64,000 nucleotides of DNA from Carettochelys insculpta (Eukaryota > Chordata > Testudines > Carettochelyidae): positions 99,861,001-99,925,000 of the forward strand of contig NC_134141.1 in assembly GCF_033958435.1 (NCBI RefSeq), read 5' to 3'. Each line of letters opens with the position of its first letter. Positions within the stretch are counted from its first letter, which is position 1. A program made the translations under genes and the position numbers. Below, in pieces: positions 48,839 to 63,877 of the stretch. The notes under the pieces are model-generated. The model ran no database searches. It had not been told where the DNA came from and saw only the letters and a list, made by a program, of their open reading frames with translations.

Positions 48839-49991
48839 GGCCATGTCTACACTAGAGCATGAAGTCAATTTTAAGGCAGTTAACTCAATTTTACAATGTG
48901 ACTGTCTTTGCTCAAATACCATTAGGTTGATTTTAAGGGGCACTAATGCTGACTTTCTTGCCCTACCCCTCTGGTGCGGTGTCATGCCAAGTTTGAATTT
49001 ACAAGGTTGAATTAATGCTAATGTGGAAATATTGTTACCCTTAAACAGATTTTATCAGCCTTCAAAAGTATCCCACAATATGTCCATTCTTGCCGCTTCC
49101 AACTCTGCTGCAACAGGAAGCCCAGTAATTTGAATTCATTTTCTTTTTGGACAGTATGCGGATCACATCTAGCCATGATTTCTCAGGGTCACAAAAGAGC
49201 CCCATCATGGAGCCAGCAGGAGATCCAGATCTCATTTCTGCATGGGGGGATGAATCTGTGCTGAGTAAACACCAGGGATGCTCAGCAGTGCCAGGTGAAA
49301 ATCAGTCCCTCCCCACCATCACATGGCTGCCTGGCTGTGCAGACCGTGTCTGCAGACAGTGGCATGCCCTGTCCTGCGTGGGGTTTAGTGCATGAGAGAG
49401 CCTCTTCTCTGCACAGGATTTAGCAGGAGAGGCTGAGAAACTTCTTTTCTGTGTTTTACATTTTACATCCTCCACACCCACGGCATCATGCACCTGGCAG
49501 GCTAGCCCGTTCCCCACCACCACTGCAAGGCTAGCTTCTGCCCTACCACACCACATGCAGACCATGATGTCTCTCTGTAAAGATGATTTTCCACTGGGCG
49601 GGGGAGTGCCTCTTTCCATAATGTGGATGACTCAAACAATTTCTCTCATCAGGAAATAGAATTCTGAAAAATGGCTGTTTGTTTTCAATGGTGGCAGGAA
49701 TGAGGGCAATGCAGTCTGGGAAGATGACATCACCCACCCACAACCACTTGCAGAGCATTTTTTCCCATAACTCACCAGCAAAAATCAACCCAGAATGCAA
49801 CGGGGCTGAAGGAACTGTGGAATGGGTGCCCACAATTTACTGCTGCAACCGATGAAGTTTGGTGATTTAGTGGGGATTCACTAAGTCGACTTTGTGAGCA
49901 GGTGCAGACACTCAACTTTGACTTTATAAAATCTAGTGTTACAAAGTCGACTTTAATAAATTCAACTTTCTTTCATACTGTAGATGTAGCC
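48839..49991 (+). mobile_element. Harbinger-like element, 1153 bp, with Myb-like gene remnant
   Basis: The ends are GGCCATGTCTACACTAGAGC and, on the other strand, GGCTACATCTACAGTATGAA. The 3-bp duplication AAA is perfect (48836-48838, 49992-49994). Near 49147-49270 an open frame reads GSQKSPIMEPAGDPDLISAWGDESVLSK, which resembles the beginning of the Harbinger Myb/SANT-like protein (x-D-L-I-x-x-W-G-D-E-S-V). The transposase is absent, so this is an internal deletion derivative of a second autonomous lineage. Confidence 0.85.
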
Positions 49992-49994
49992 AAA

Positions 49995-51319
49995 GTTGTT
50001 CCATTTAAACTGATTTAATAGGACTTGTTCCAGCCCTATTATGGACACCTATATCAATTTAAGGATGGATTACATTGCTTTGTTCAAGTGACCCAAGTGT
50101 CCTAATATCATCCACTTTTGAATTGAAGTAAGGGCTTTGCTTCAGTTTATTTCTGGTTTCACTTCTTACTGGAAGTTCAGTTAATGCAACAGCTTTGTAT
50201 AGACAAGCCCCTTTGTTTCATTATATATAAAATGAGAAGAATACATACTTATACCCACTTCACTGTTAAAGACTATAATGTGCAATCATATATTTCTCTT
50301 CCTGAATTTCTTAAGGGCCTGATCGTGCAATCCCTAGAGCAGTGTTTGTTATGTTTTTTAAAACGACGGAACACCAAACAATAATATTTTATATGGAACA
50401 CCTCTGAAAATTTTCTCAAAAATAAAGTTGTCAGACTCCCAAACAAACAAACAGCAGCATATACAGCAAAACCAAAATGAGGTAATTTAATCAGGCATCA
50501 TAGAAATGAAAAAGTAACTTGTAGCTGGTTTTAATAACAGAAAATATTTACATCAGTGTATGATATCAAAAGTGACAGATGCTCACAGCATACCTGTGAG
50601 TGGTTCACACAACACCAGTATTCCTCAGAAAATAGTTTAAGAAACATTGCTGTAGAGACCTGCTCACTGGGACAACTTGTGTGGGTAAAGTAATTTGATT
50701 CTGTGTGCACCAAGGCCTCAAACTGAAAACATTCCTGAGGAAAGACAAACAAGCTCTGATTAATATATGGAGATATATTTGTTGGCAGACTTATTCATGA
50801 TATCTTTTGTACTGTCTAGTTAATGATTTATTGCACATGACTTCTCCCAGTCACCAGTGATTCTGAGACTAATGATGACACCTCCCAAAGCCAAATAATG
50901 TTTTCAAAGCTATCTTTAAGACATTTTATCATTTGAGGTCAGGAACTCTCTATACTATGATGCCTGCTCTGAGCTGTGTAAAGAAACCACAGATGCCATT
51001 ACCTAGTAAATACCCTTGCTGCTTCACTCTTCTCTAATCCATTTTGTAGAATGCTTGTACATATCTTTGCAAACTGGAGATTTCATTTACAATTCGTAGT
51101 AAGTCATCATACTGTGGAGCTGCTCATCATGTTTTTATCACTTCACTCTTTGAACTGTTTCCAAAAGTTGTTCTATATAAAGCTCTTGTATATCTGCTTT
51201 TTCCTTGACTATCAAACATAGTAAATTCAAAGATTTTCTTGATGGCTTCATTAGAGTAGTACTTCATAAATGGCTTGATTCATTACTCCAGGCTTGTCAA
51301 CTAACCACACCCATATCAT
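49995..51319. other. intronic stretch around the hAT-like element
   Basis: Apart from the bounded element at 50340-50649, I saw no gene or repeat. Confidence 0.5.
50340..50649. mobile_element. hAT-like MITE, 310 bp
   Basis: The ends are CAGTGTTTGTTA and TAAGAAACATTG (imperfect inverted pair). The flanking 8-mers CCCTAGAG and CTGTAGAG match at 6 of 8 positions. Inner sequence on both sides (GGAACACC / GAATACTGGTGTT) is partly complementary. Confidence 0.65.
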
Positions 51320-51322
51320 CAT

Positions 51323-51752
51323 GGCTGTCTCTACACCACAGCAATTTTCCGAAACAAGTTCTTGCAAAAAATCTCTTCTGAAAAAAATTATTTTGAAAAA
51401 GTGCATCCACACACAAAAAAGTAGATCAAAAGATTGATCTGCTCTTTTGATAGAACGCGTCCACACAGCCCCTGCTCTTTTGAAAGAATGGATCAGAGAT
51501 CAAAAAATCGAGTGACACGAAGACTGCTCTTTCGAACAAAGGGCCCATGGAGCATCTACATATGCTTGTTTTTGAAAGATGCTTTCAAAAGGAGTGCTCT
51601 TCCTGATCTGGGAGTGGAAGAGGGCTTCTGGGAGAAGAGCCGCGTTCTTTTTATTTCAGATCGAATGAGAGCATTTTGTGCATGGACACTCCATGTGTTC
51701 TTTCAAAAAAGGGCCTGATTTTCTGAATGAACTTGCTATTGTAGACACGACC
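51323..51752 (+). mobile_element. Harbinger MITE, 430 bp, deletion derivative of the 17-kb type
   Basis: The ends are GGCTGTCTCTACACCACAGC and, on the other strand, GGTCGTGTCTACAATAGC, flanked by a perfect CAT duplication (51320-51322, 51753-51755). The subterminal CCACACACAAAAAAG...GATCTGCTCTTTTG and the right half (GTGCTCTTCCTGATCTGGGA) correspond to 17345-17410 and 21200-21225 of the large element (TCTACACACAAAAAGCAG; GGCACTCTTCCTGAAATGGG). It therefore appears to be its internally deleted relative. Confidence 0.85.
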
Positions 51753-51755
51753 CAT

Positions 51756-52261
51756 GTCTACCAACATTTAACTATCTGAAATATAAAGTTGTTTTTGTCT
51801 CTCCAGTCTACATAAAAATTTAAAAACTGTCATTATCCCCCAATTATTAAAATCCTCATTCAAAAGGTTTCTTGATGGATATAAATTCTCTTCTATTAAG
51901 TCACATACCTTGGCTTTGAGCTTGACTTTTTCTCCTGTTCGTTAAATAAAATTACTTAGGGCTTCTTCTTTTGTTTTCTCAGCCGAATTTCACATCATCA
52001 AATCTTTGAAAATGAACTCTTGTATTTATTTGTATTTAATATTTCTTCCTGTCCTTTTGTGGGCCTTAGGGGAAAGTTGTTGACTCTTCCTCTGTGTTTT
52101 ATAGTTGGGTTAACAGGGTTACAATTTCAGTCAGTCTTAAGGAAGTATTTTTTCAAACAATGCATAGCTACTCTGTGGAATTCATCTTAAGGAAATATTG
52201 CAAACACCAAAATTATAAATAGGTTTTCAAGTAATTAAATAGATTCATGGAGGCTAGGTCC
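51756..52261. other. intronic stretch, nothing recognised
   Basis: No gene or bounded repeat is seen. Confidence 0.5.
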
Positions 52262-52430
52262 TAGTGTTCCCTGTGAGCTGTGTGCTTGTACGGCCACTCA
52301 GGAGACATTCAAATGATGCCCTGCTAATTAGCAGAGCACCCACATGTAGGTGTTTTGTTTCTACTGGGGGGTGCACATTCGCATGACTTAGCACACATAA
52401 GATTTTGGGGTGCCACAGACTTCCTCATAC
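52262..52430 (+). repeat. dispersed repeat, third copy of the 37.5-kb family
   Basis: GTGTTCCCTGTGAGCTGTGT, GCCACTCAGGAGACATTCAA and ATTAGCAGAGCACCCACATG follow the same order as in the units at 37553-37706 and extend further right (GGGGGGTGCACATTCGCATG). No inverted ends or duplication are seen, and the class is unknown. Confidence 0.5.
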
Positions 52431-52779
52431 TATCAGGGTCAAAAAGGTGTAAAGGAGATACACAAAAGATACATGAGAGAACTAAAAATTATTAGTCACA
52501 GAAAATTAATTTATAGCTGGATAGTTATTCTCTCATTTGCGGTTTTGGAATAGTATGAAAAATGGAGGGAAGGAATAAAAGTGCACATAACCAATGACCT
52601 TTCTGAATTTATTTACGACTATTGTATCCAGATGGATCAAAATATGACAGCACTGTGTTCATAGTCCTGGAATCTGTAAATCTTAAAGGCTATGAAATCA
52701 TGTGACCACTCTGATGACTGAATTAATGGGCATATCAGTGGCACTAAGCTAGGTAAGAGATATGCAGCTGTAATTTTAT

Positions 52780-53400
52780 ATGCCAGGTGTAGTGGTAATC
52801 AGAACAAGGACTTTGGAGAGTAGAAATGATAAAAGTGAAATAATGTACCTAACTATAAATATAATGGAAGCAGGCATCTGTGTAACAACAGAATGGATTC
52901 CAGTGCATATTGAAACATCTGGAAATTAGGTGGCTGACAAAGCATCAAAACAAGATCTAAAACACGAGGAGGTTGCTACTAATGTTCCCTTTCATAGAGA
53001 CAAATTTAAAGATTTGGTAAAAAAGGAGCTTGTGAAGAAATGGGAAGAACTGTGGGCAAAGAAGACAAAAGGTTGAAGGTTTTATGTCGTAGGCTCAAAA
53101 TTGAAGTTAATGCTGTCACAATAGAAAAAGGGAAGTCATGTTATAGCCTGAATAGGTGTGCTAAATAATAACTGAAACATGTTTAAAAGACACAAAGAGG
53201 GGCATGAAATGTGTGTAAAAACCAAAGGAAACTGTTGATCATTTTCAGTGGCATTGTGGGTTATCTTCTACAGAAAGAAAGTTGATCTTTCACTAGAGGG
53301 ACTACTGAGAATGTCAGGAAGATGGAATAGTGGAAAAAGACCCTTCATGCATTTTCTTAAGGATAGTAGATGGAGTGGAAGTTTTGTTTTGTTTTTTTTT
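52780..53400 (+). pseudogene. non-LTR retrotransposon ORF2 end: RNase H domain relic
   Basis: A nearly continuous + frame reads SRNDKSEIMYLTINIMEAGI, then VTTEWIPVHIETSGN-stop-VADKASKQDL. This is the C-terminal RNase H pattern W-I-P-x-H-x-G-x-x-G-N-E-x-A-D-K-A, where the stop replaces the usual E. KDLVKKELVKKWEELWAKKT follows. Further on, in a shifted frame, come KPKETVDHFQWHC and STERKL, resembling the cysteine/histidine cluster (E-T-V-x-H-x-x-x-x-C) after RNase H in I/Nimb-type LINEs. At least two stops and a frameshift kill it. The clade assignment is from memory of the family layout. CR1 and L1 lack this RNase H domain. Confidence 0.7.
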
Positions 53401-53691
53401 AAAGAAAAACAACCAGCCAAGCAAACCCAAACTTGGGTATGCATGAATGAAGAAAGTTGCAGCCAGCCATTACCTTTTAGATGGGTCTGCTGCACCAAAA
53501 AACAAAGACAAAGCTTTGTGATTTTGCTGTGGTTTTATTTAATTTCTGGCATGTCAAACACAGCAGAAAAACATGAATAAGCTGTAGTGTCAACAAAGTC
53601 ATAAAGCAGCTCTGAGTGAAGTAAATACATTAAAGGTTTCTGTATGTGTATTTATTTTCTTATATAGTGACTATGTATACCCATAAGCCAT

Positions 53692-53910
53692 GTCTACACT
53701 TGCCCACCCGCCCTTCTGGAAGGGGAATGGTAATGAGCAGAATAAAATATGCTAATGAGGTGTAAATTAAAATATCTCATGCCTCGTTAGTATATTCCCA
53801 TGAGATCTTGCTCCTGGAAGATCCCTTTCTGGAAGCAAAGCTGCCGTGTAGACTGGGCTCCTTCGGAAAGACATGGGGATCCCCCTTCTGGAAGAGCTTG
53901 ATAAAGAATG
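53692..53910 (+). mobile_element. Harbinger-like MITE, 5' part
   Basis: The left terminus AGCCATGTCTACACTTGCCC is followed by CTTCTGGAAG words, TATGCTAATGAGGTGTAAAT and its partial complement. It is the same family as the fragment at 3560-3804. The right end is missing, so the border given is approximate. Confidence 0.65.
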
Positions 53911-56241
53911 CATGACACTTCTTTCCTATTTCAGACCTCTTTCTCCTTCTTCCCCTTTTGGCTGTTAATGACCAATTCTGTGATAAACTTGTAGATACAG
54001 TCATCTCTCAAATCTTAATTTTTGTAAGAGTGTTTAATATATTATGTATTATGCATGCTTGTTTAGTTTCTTATCTGTATTGTAATTTTAAGAACTCCTT
54101 TTCAAAGTCAGCTTCCAGGTGGTACTGTATGGCGTTTTAGATAAATATATGACATAGTTAAAATACAGTCATATATGGGTATTAGGGCCTAATCCAATGC
54201 CTATTGAAGTTGCTGAAAAGACTACAGTTGACTTCCTTGGACATTGACTCATGTCCACCAGATTTGGTAGGGTGTTTCTCTAGAGCCACTGCAGAGATAC
54301 ACCATAGCTGCCTCCTTTTTCCTTCTTTGACCCAAGTGAAATTTTACATTTTTCGTTGATCTTTGTGTTTATGCTGCTTTATATGCTATGTTATACTGCA
54401 GTGCATTTATAGCAAAAATGGGCCCAACTGAAACCCCAGAGGTTTAAACTGTTGGTTTCCTGCCATAATAAGCTCCCAATTTCCCATGATTAAATCCCCC
54501 CTATCAGTTTTTCCACAAAGTCCACAAATGTTACAGTGTCCGTTCTGGAAAATATTGGGGTGACTAGATAGTGAGCTCTTTGATGTAAGGACTGTATCTA
54601 TGTCAGTTTATACATCACTTTGTGCAGTTTAGTCCCAGTCCTGATCAGGGACCCTCGCTACTACTGCAGTATTGCAGGGGGGAAATCAGAGATCTTAGGT
54701 ACAACAATTTAACTTCCCCTGAGTACCTTAAAAAAAAAAGTGTGTGGTCCACAGCAAACCTGCAAACATGCCCCTGCAAACTCACCTTCAGCTTTCTCTG
54801 ACACCTGTGGCTAACATAACCTGGAGATGTCGGGGGGAGTGGGCAGAGCGGAACCAGACTGTGGGAAAATCCCACGGCCATCTGTGAAATAACTTGTTTG
54901 CTGCAAGATTTTAAAATCAATTTATATCTGACTTAAAGGCTAAGGTAGCCAACTGACGAAAGGAAATGGCTGCAATGTGGGAGTAGAACTGATTTGTCTG
55001 ATGACAGCAGAATCTCCTAGTAATCACCTCATCAGATTTCATTAAAACAGAAACTCTTAGTCCATTGAGCAAAATAGTTTTGTTTGCATTTGACCCCTAA
55101 ATGTGTCCTATAAACTTTCTGTGAAATTATGCTTATGAGCTGGGAAGTTAATAAGTTATACAACAGTTATTTATAACAGGCTTATGTGGAAATGTGAAGG
55201 GGGGAATAACATCCTTCGACCTGAGGAAACAAGTGTATTCTTGATGTATAAAGTCCTTGAACTTCAAAAGTTCCCGGTGCTGAATGTGCCCTGTGGGATA
55301 ACAGCTCTGTATTAATGCTTATACTTCCACAACTAATTGCAAATGATCAGTGATCACTACTTTTACACATCTGTGTATTTTTTAGTGTCATCATGCTAAA
55401 TTGTGTAATCAATCCTTGAATAAACAGCTTTGGTATTTCTCACAATTACTGTCTTTAACAGTTTTTCAAATTAATGTCATTCCATTTAAAACAGTTTAAA
55501 CCAATTACTGCTAATCTGGATCCAATAATCAATTCACTGCCAAATAAGAAATTAAATTCCCCTTTTTACCTATGAATTCTAAAGGCTGGATAGGGATTTT
55601 TCAGCAGGAGCAGAATATGGATCATTTGAGGAAGCATTTAAAATGACAACAATTAAAGAAAGACTGAATGTGTAAACAAAACAGGGTTCACTACAAATTA
55701 TGGCTTTTGAGTAATTCAGCAGTATTTGTTCAGAATGTATCAAATGAAAATTGCCTTATGGAGTTCATGGAGAAGTGCTGCATGCAGAGAATTCTATACT
55801 CTGGTAACAGAGGAATGATACATTCTGCACTTTTGTCTATAGCAAAGACAAGCATTTTGGCATCCAGTTGTGGAAAATTCCAACCTATGACACTGACAAA
55901 TCTAAGGCTGATGCTGACAAACCCTAGGCTTAGAGCACATGCACAAAAACACTGAGATGATCTTTATTCTTATTTCTGTACATTAAACTTGGCGGTAGAG
56001 TCATGTATATAACTTGAAAATCATTTTATTTTAAGTGTATGCTATATCAGTGGACAAAGAAAGCAAGCCTCCCAAATCCCATTAAGAGGCAATCTTCCCT
56101 TCCAAAAATAGTATTAAGTCAGCACCTCTCTCTTTCTCTCCTTCTCTCACACCCCAGAGTTTTCCAGATCACTTCTTTGGAATTAATTGATTAAGAAAAA
56201 ATATGGGAGTGAGTGGATGAATTCTCGGAGTTCATATATTT
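53911..56241. other. intronic stretch, nothing recognised
   Basis: About 2.3 kb of plain intron. No gene or bounded repeat is seen. Confidence 0.5.
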
Positions 56242-56254
56242 ACATCAATATTTA

Positions 56255-56469
56255 ACAGCAATGAAGGGTCCTGTGGCACCTTATAGACTAACAGAAAAGT
56301 TTTGAACATGAGCTTTCGTGAGCACAGACTCACTTCGTCCCTTCATCTCAAGTGAGTCTGTGCTCACGAAAGGTCATGCTCAAAACTTTTCTGTTAGTCT
56401 ATAAGGTGCCACAGGACCCTTCGTTGCTGTTACAGATCCAGACTAACACGGCTACCCCTCCGATACTTG
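56255..56469 (+). mobile_element. hairpin-type retroposon, 215 bp, 13-bp target duplication
   Basis: It is flanked by a perfect duplication ACATCAATATTTA (56242-56254, 56470-56482). The left arm 56255-56335 is the reverse complement of 56350-56430 with 3 mismatches in 81 nt, with a 14-nt loop. The right arm continues to CTAACACGGCTACCCCTCCG. It is the same family as 14934 and 61373. A transcript would fold into a long near-perfect hairpin. Confidence 0.88.
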
Positions 56470-56527
56470 ACATCAATATTTACGTCACTGATAAAAACTC
56501 CGTCCTGCTGTTCTGGCTCCAGTGAAT

Positions 56528-56528
<1 letters not shown>

Positions 56529-56602
<74 letters not shown>
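56529..56602. repeat. (GT)37 microsatellite
   Basis: Thirty-seven uninterrupted GT units are followed by a purine-rich GAGA tract to about 56630. The array is likely length-polymorphic. The open frame of alternating V and C across it is an artefact. Confidence 0.97.
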
Positions 56603-56604
<2 letters not shown>

Positions 56605-56630
56605 GGGAGAGAGCGAGAGTGAGAGAGAGA

Positions 56631-57062
56631 GACCCCTCCTCCACTCAGATTTCTTAGAGAGAAAAAAATGTTTTGTTTATGTCCTGAGGTGTACTGGTCT
56701 TTGCTGAGTGACCACTGAATCTTAACTGACCACTGACACTTAACAGATTTAAAACAGTAATAGTTTCATTCCTCTGCCAAAGAAAATTGGAAGAATCCAA
56801 GGAGAATCCCTGCTGTTTCTCTTTCCAGAACGGTGCTGAGCTGGCTTTTATATTCAAATTCGGCATATTAACACATGGTTTAAATTGTGATGGGAACTTT
56901 CTAAGTCACTATAGTGGCTGGTCTGCATACTTGGCTCAGTTTAATTCTTGACCTTTCCCCCCACCCCTCCACTCTCTGATTTGCTCACCTTGATTATCTT
57001 TTTCTGATTCGTCCTCCTTGCTTACTGTTTTTGGTTCTCTGTGCCTTAAATATTGAGTCTGT
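56631..57062. other. intronic stretch, nothing recognised
   Basis: No gene or bounded repeat is seen. Confidence 0.5.
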
Positions 57063-57165
57063 TCTGGCCTGGCTATGGTCTGAAGAAGTGAGTCTGTCCC
57101 ACGAAAGCTCACCTAATAAACTATTTTGCTAGTCTTTAAAGTGCTACTTGACTGCTTTTTATGAA
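57063..57165 (+). mobile_element. retroposon copy, non-hairpin (CTTTAAAGTGCTACTTGACT family)
   Basis: GAAGAAGTGAGTCTGTCCCA, CGAAAGCTCACCTAATAAAC and CTTTAAAGTGCTACTTGACT occur once, without an inverted arm. It is the longest direct copy of the family seen at 31709 and 34763 and shows the normal order of the body. No target duplication was found and borders are approximate. Confidence 0.7.
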
Positions 57166-61360
<4,195 letters not shown>

Positions 61361-61372
61361 ACCAGATAACAC

Positions 61373-61488
61373 ATATCAGAGGGGTAGCCTCTGACCTGCA
61401 TCTGACGAAGTGGGTCTTTGCCTACAAACACTTATGCTCATATGTTTCTGTTAGTCTATAAGGTGCCACAGGACCCCTCGTTGCTCTT
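61373..61488 (-). mobile_element. rearranged retroposon copy, 12-bp target duplication
   Basis: It is flanked by a perfect duplication ACCAGATAACAC (61361-61372, 61489-61500). It starts with TATCAGAGGGGTAGCC, the reverse complement of the end seen in the other copies, and switches at once to the body in the opposite direction (GACGAAGTGGGTCTTTGCC ... TCTATAAGGTGCCACAGGAC). The piece that should connect them is missing. Confidence 0.85.
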
Positions 61489-61667
61489 ACCAGATAACAC
61501 GTGTCCAAATATCTGACACACAATTTGGTAATTTGTTTGATTTCATTAGTTGTATCTCCGGGCTTATTTGCAGCCAAGTTGTTATCCATGTAAAGTATTT
61601 GTCTGAGTTAGGCTCTGCAGTTGTTATGAATACTCCTTCTAATAAACTGTTGTATGAAGCTCACATA

Positions 61668-62378
61668 AGCCGTGTCTACACGTGCACGCTACTTTGAAGT
61701 AGTGGCACTAACTTCGAAATAGCGCCCGTCACGGCTACACACGTCGGGCGCTATTTCGAAGTTAACTTCGACGTTAGGCGGCGAGACGTCGAAGTCGCTA
61801 TCCTCATCAGGAGATGGGGATAGCGCCCTACTTCGACATTGAACGTCGAAGTAGGGACCGTGTAGTCATTGCACGTCCCGCAACTTCGAAATAGCGGGGT
61901 CCGCCATGGCGGCCATCAGCTGAGGGGTTGAAAGATGCTCTCTCTCCAGCCCCTGCGGGGCTGTATGGTCACCGTGTGCAGCAGCCCTTAGCCCAGGGCT
62001 TCTGGCTGCTGCTGCGGCAGCTGGGGATCCATGCTGCAGGCACAGGGTCTGCAACCAGTTGTCGGCTCTGTGGATCATGTGTTGTTTAGTGCAGCTGTGT
62101 CTGGGAGGGGCCCTTTAAGGGAGCGGCTTGCTGTTGAGTCCGCCCTGTGACCCTGTCTGCAGCTGTGCCTGGCACCCTTATTTCGATGTGTGCTACTTTG
62201 GCGTGTAGACGTTCCCTTGCAGCGCCTATTTCGATGTGGTGCTGTGCAACGTCGAAGTTGAACATCGACGTTGCCAGCCCTGGAGGACGTGTAGACGTTA
62301 TTCATCGAAATAGGCTATTTCGATGTCGCTACATCGAAATAAGCTACTTTGATGTAGGCTTCATGTGTAGACGTAGCC
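61668..62378 (+). mobile_element. family-A Harbinger-like MITE, copy 5 (711 bp)
   Basis: The ends are AGCCGTGTCTACACGTGCAC and CATGTGTAGACGTAGCC. A 3-bp duplication ATA flanks it (61665-61667, 62379-62381). CpG-rich and very like copies 1, 2 and 4; with copy 1 it has the longer right end (extra TATTTCGATGTCGC...ACATCGAAATAAGCTA). Confidence 0.9.
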
Positions 62379-62381
62379 ATA

Positions 62382-63786
62382 GTGCTCTAGTAATAATAAT
62401 AATTTCCGGAGATTTAAGGTGGACATATACATTTTATTTTCCATTGCATCGGTTGTATGTATCTTATATATTACATATGTAATAAATGCTTCTGATAATT
62501 TTATCAGTCAAGTACCTGTCTGTCATCATATTTTTCATTCAGAATCTAATCACCTCAGACTAATGCAATCCACTTTGCTCCATTCTCAACAGTAACTCAT
62601 CTCCATCTAGTGTATCCAAAATGACGTTAATCCTTCTTACCAATGGCTTTCAAAGGAGAGATATTATGCAGAATCTGTTTGCTAGTTCCTACTTGCATTT
62701 ATCTATGATTCCTCCCAGAGAGTGATGTAGGTGGCAGGTGATGAATTTGTCCCTTCCTTTTATAAGGGAGAGGGATCTGACAGGTTAACAGATTTCCATG
62801 TTAGGAAGAGGAGATGGCTAGAGGACTCCAGACTGGGACATTGTTTTTTATTGTCAGGCAGCGATATTGATGATTAGATACTCTTTCAGAATAGATTCTG
62901 ATACCCTTGCTCAGTCTGAATCTCTCTACTCTGCAAATAGTTCCACTGAAGTGAACAGAACTGCTCATAGAGAAATGTGCTACATTACATGAACAAAGGT
63001 ATCAGCAACTGATGCTTCATACTGATTCTTTTTACTCACTATTTTGGTTTGCTCTCTGTGTGTTAGGTGTCTCGAGGTCACTGCAGCTTATTTCTGCTGA
63101 ATTATAACTTCTATCTGGAGCGGTGTATCCAATGCATGAGAATGACAAACATTTGTTTTCCTTACCAGAAAGTTGATTTCTCTTAAGTAAAAGTCCATAT
63201 TGTACTTGGGCTGGTGTTTGGTATATTTAGTTTAGCAAGGGTCCATGTCTGTGTTTACTGTCTCAATTTCAAGTTGCAATGTTTTTTCTAGTTTTTTGGG
63301 TCCCAAACTTTGGAAGTGTTTGTTTTAGGACTGAGATGGTGATTGCAGCAAACATGTCACTTGGAACAGGTTTCTATTATAAATTGTAAAGGGACCTCCA
63401 TTCAATTTTTTTCCAGAAATATCTGTTCACTATTATTGCATCCTGAGCAGTGTAACCAGCATGGAGAAAAAGCTGCAAAAATCTTGTCAACACCAGTCCT
63501 ATCCAGATCTGAAACTAAGCACAACCTCCCTTTTCATTGTTCATTTCTAATTTAATCTCATGTTCTTTAAAAATGCTCTTAATTTAACCCCATTAGGTGC
63601 AATATCTCCTCTTTAGATACAGTGATGCCAACAAGTTCATGATGCAGCATGTAAGACTGACAAAGCACCATGAAGACACCAATATATAAAATCAAGGAAC
63701 CAGATAAAAGCACTATGCATATCCCTTTTCTCAAACTATCTTGACCTCAAAGTGCAACAACTACAACAAAGTATTATTCAGTATAA
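62382..63786. other. intronic stretch, nothing recognised
   Basis: About 1.4 kb of plain intron with one short ATT/AATAAT patch near 62391. No gene is seen. Confidence 0.5.
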
Positions 63787-63845
63787 AGCCATGTCTGCAT
63801 GATTTATATTACATAATGCTAATAAGGTGTTTGCAGATTTGATTA
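63787..63845 (+). mobile_element. possible Harbinger-like terminal fragment
   Basis: AAGCCATGTCTGCATG followed by AATGCTAATAAGGTGTTTGC resembles the left end and inner motif of the copy at 53692. It is short and diverged, so this is tentative. Confidence 0.35.
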
Positions 63846-63877
63846 ACTCCACCATGAAGCCTCTACGGGTTCCATGC

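Noticed and set aside
56522..56707. Open frame across the (GT)n microsatellite
   Set aside because: Alternating V/C translation of a dinucleotide repeat is an artefact.
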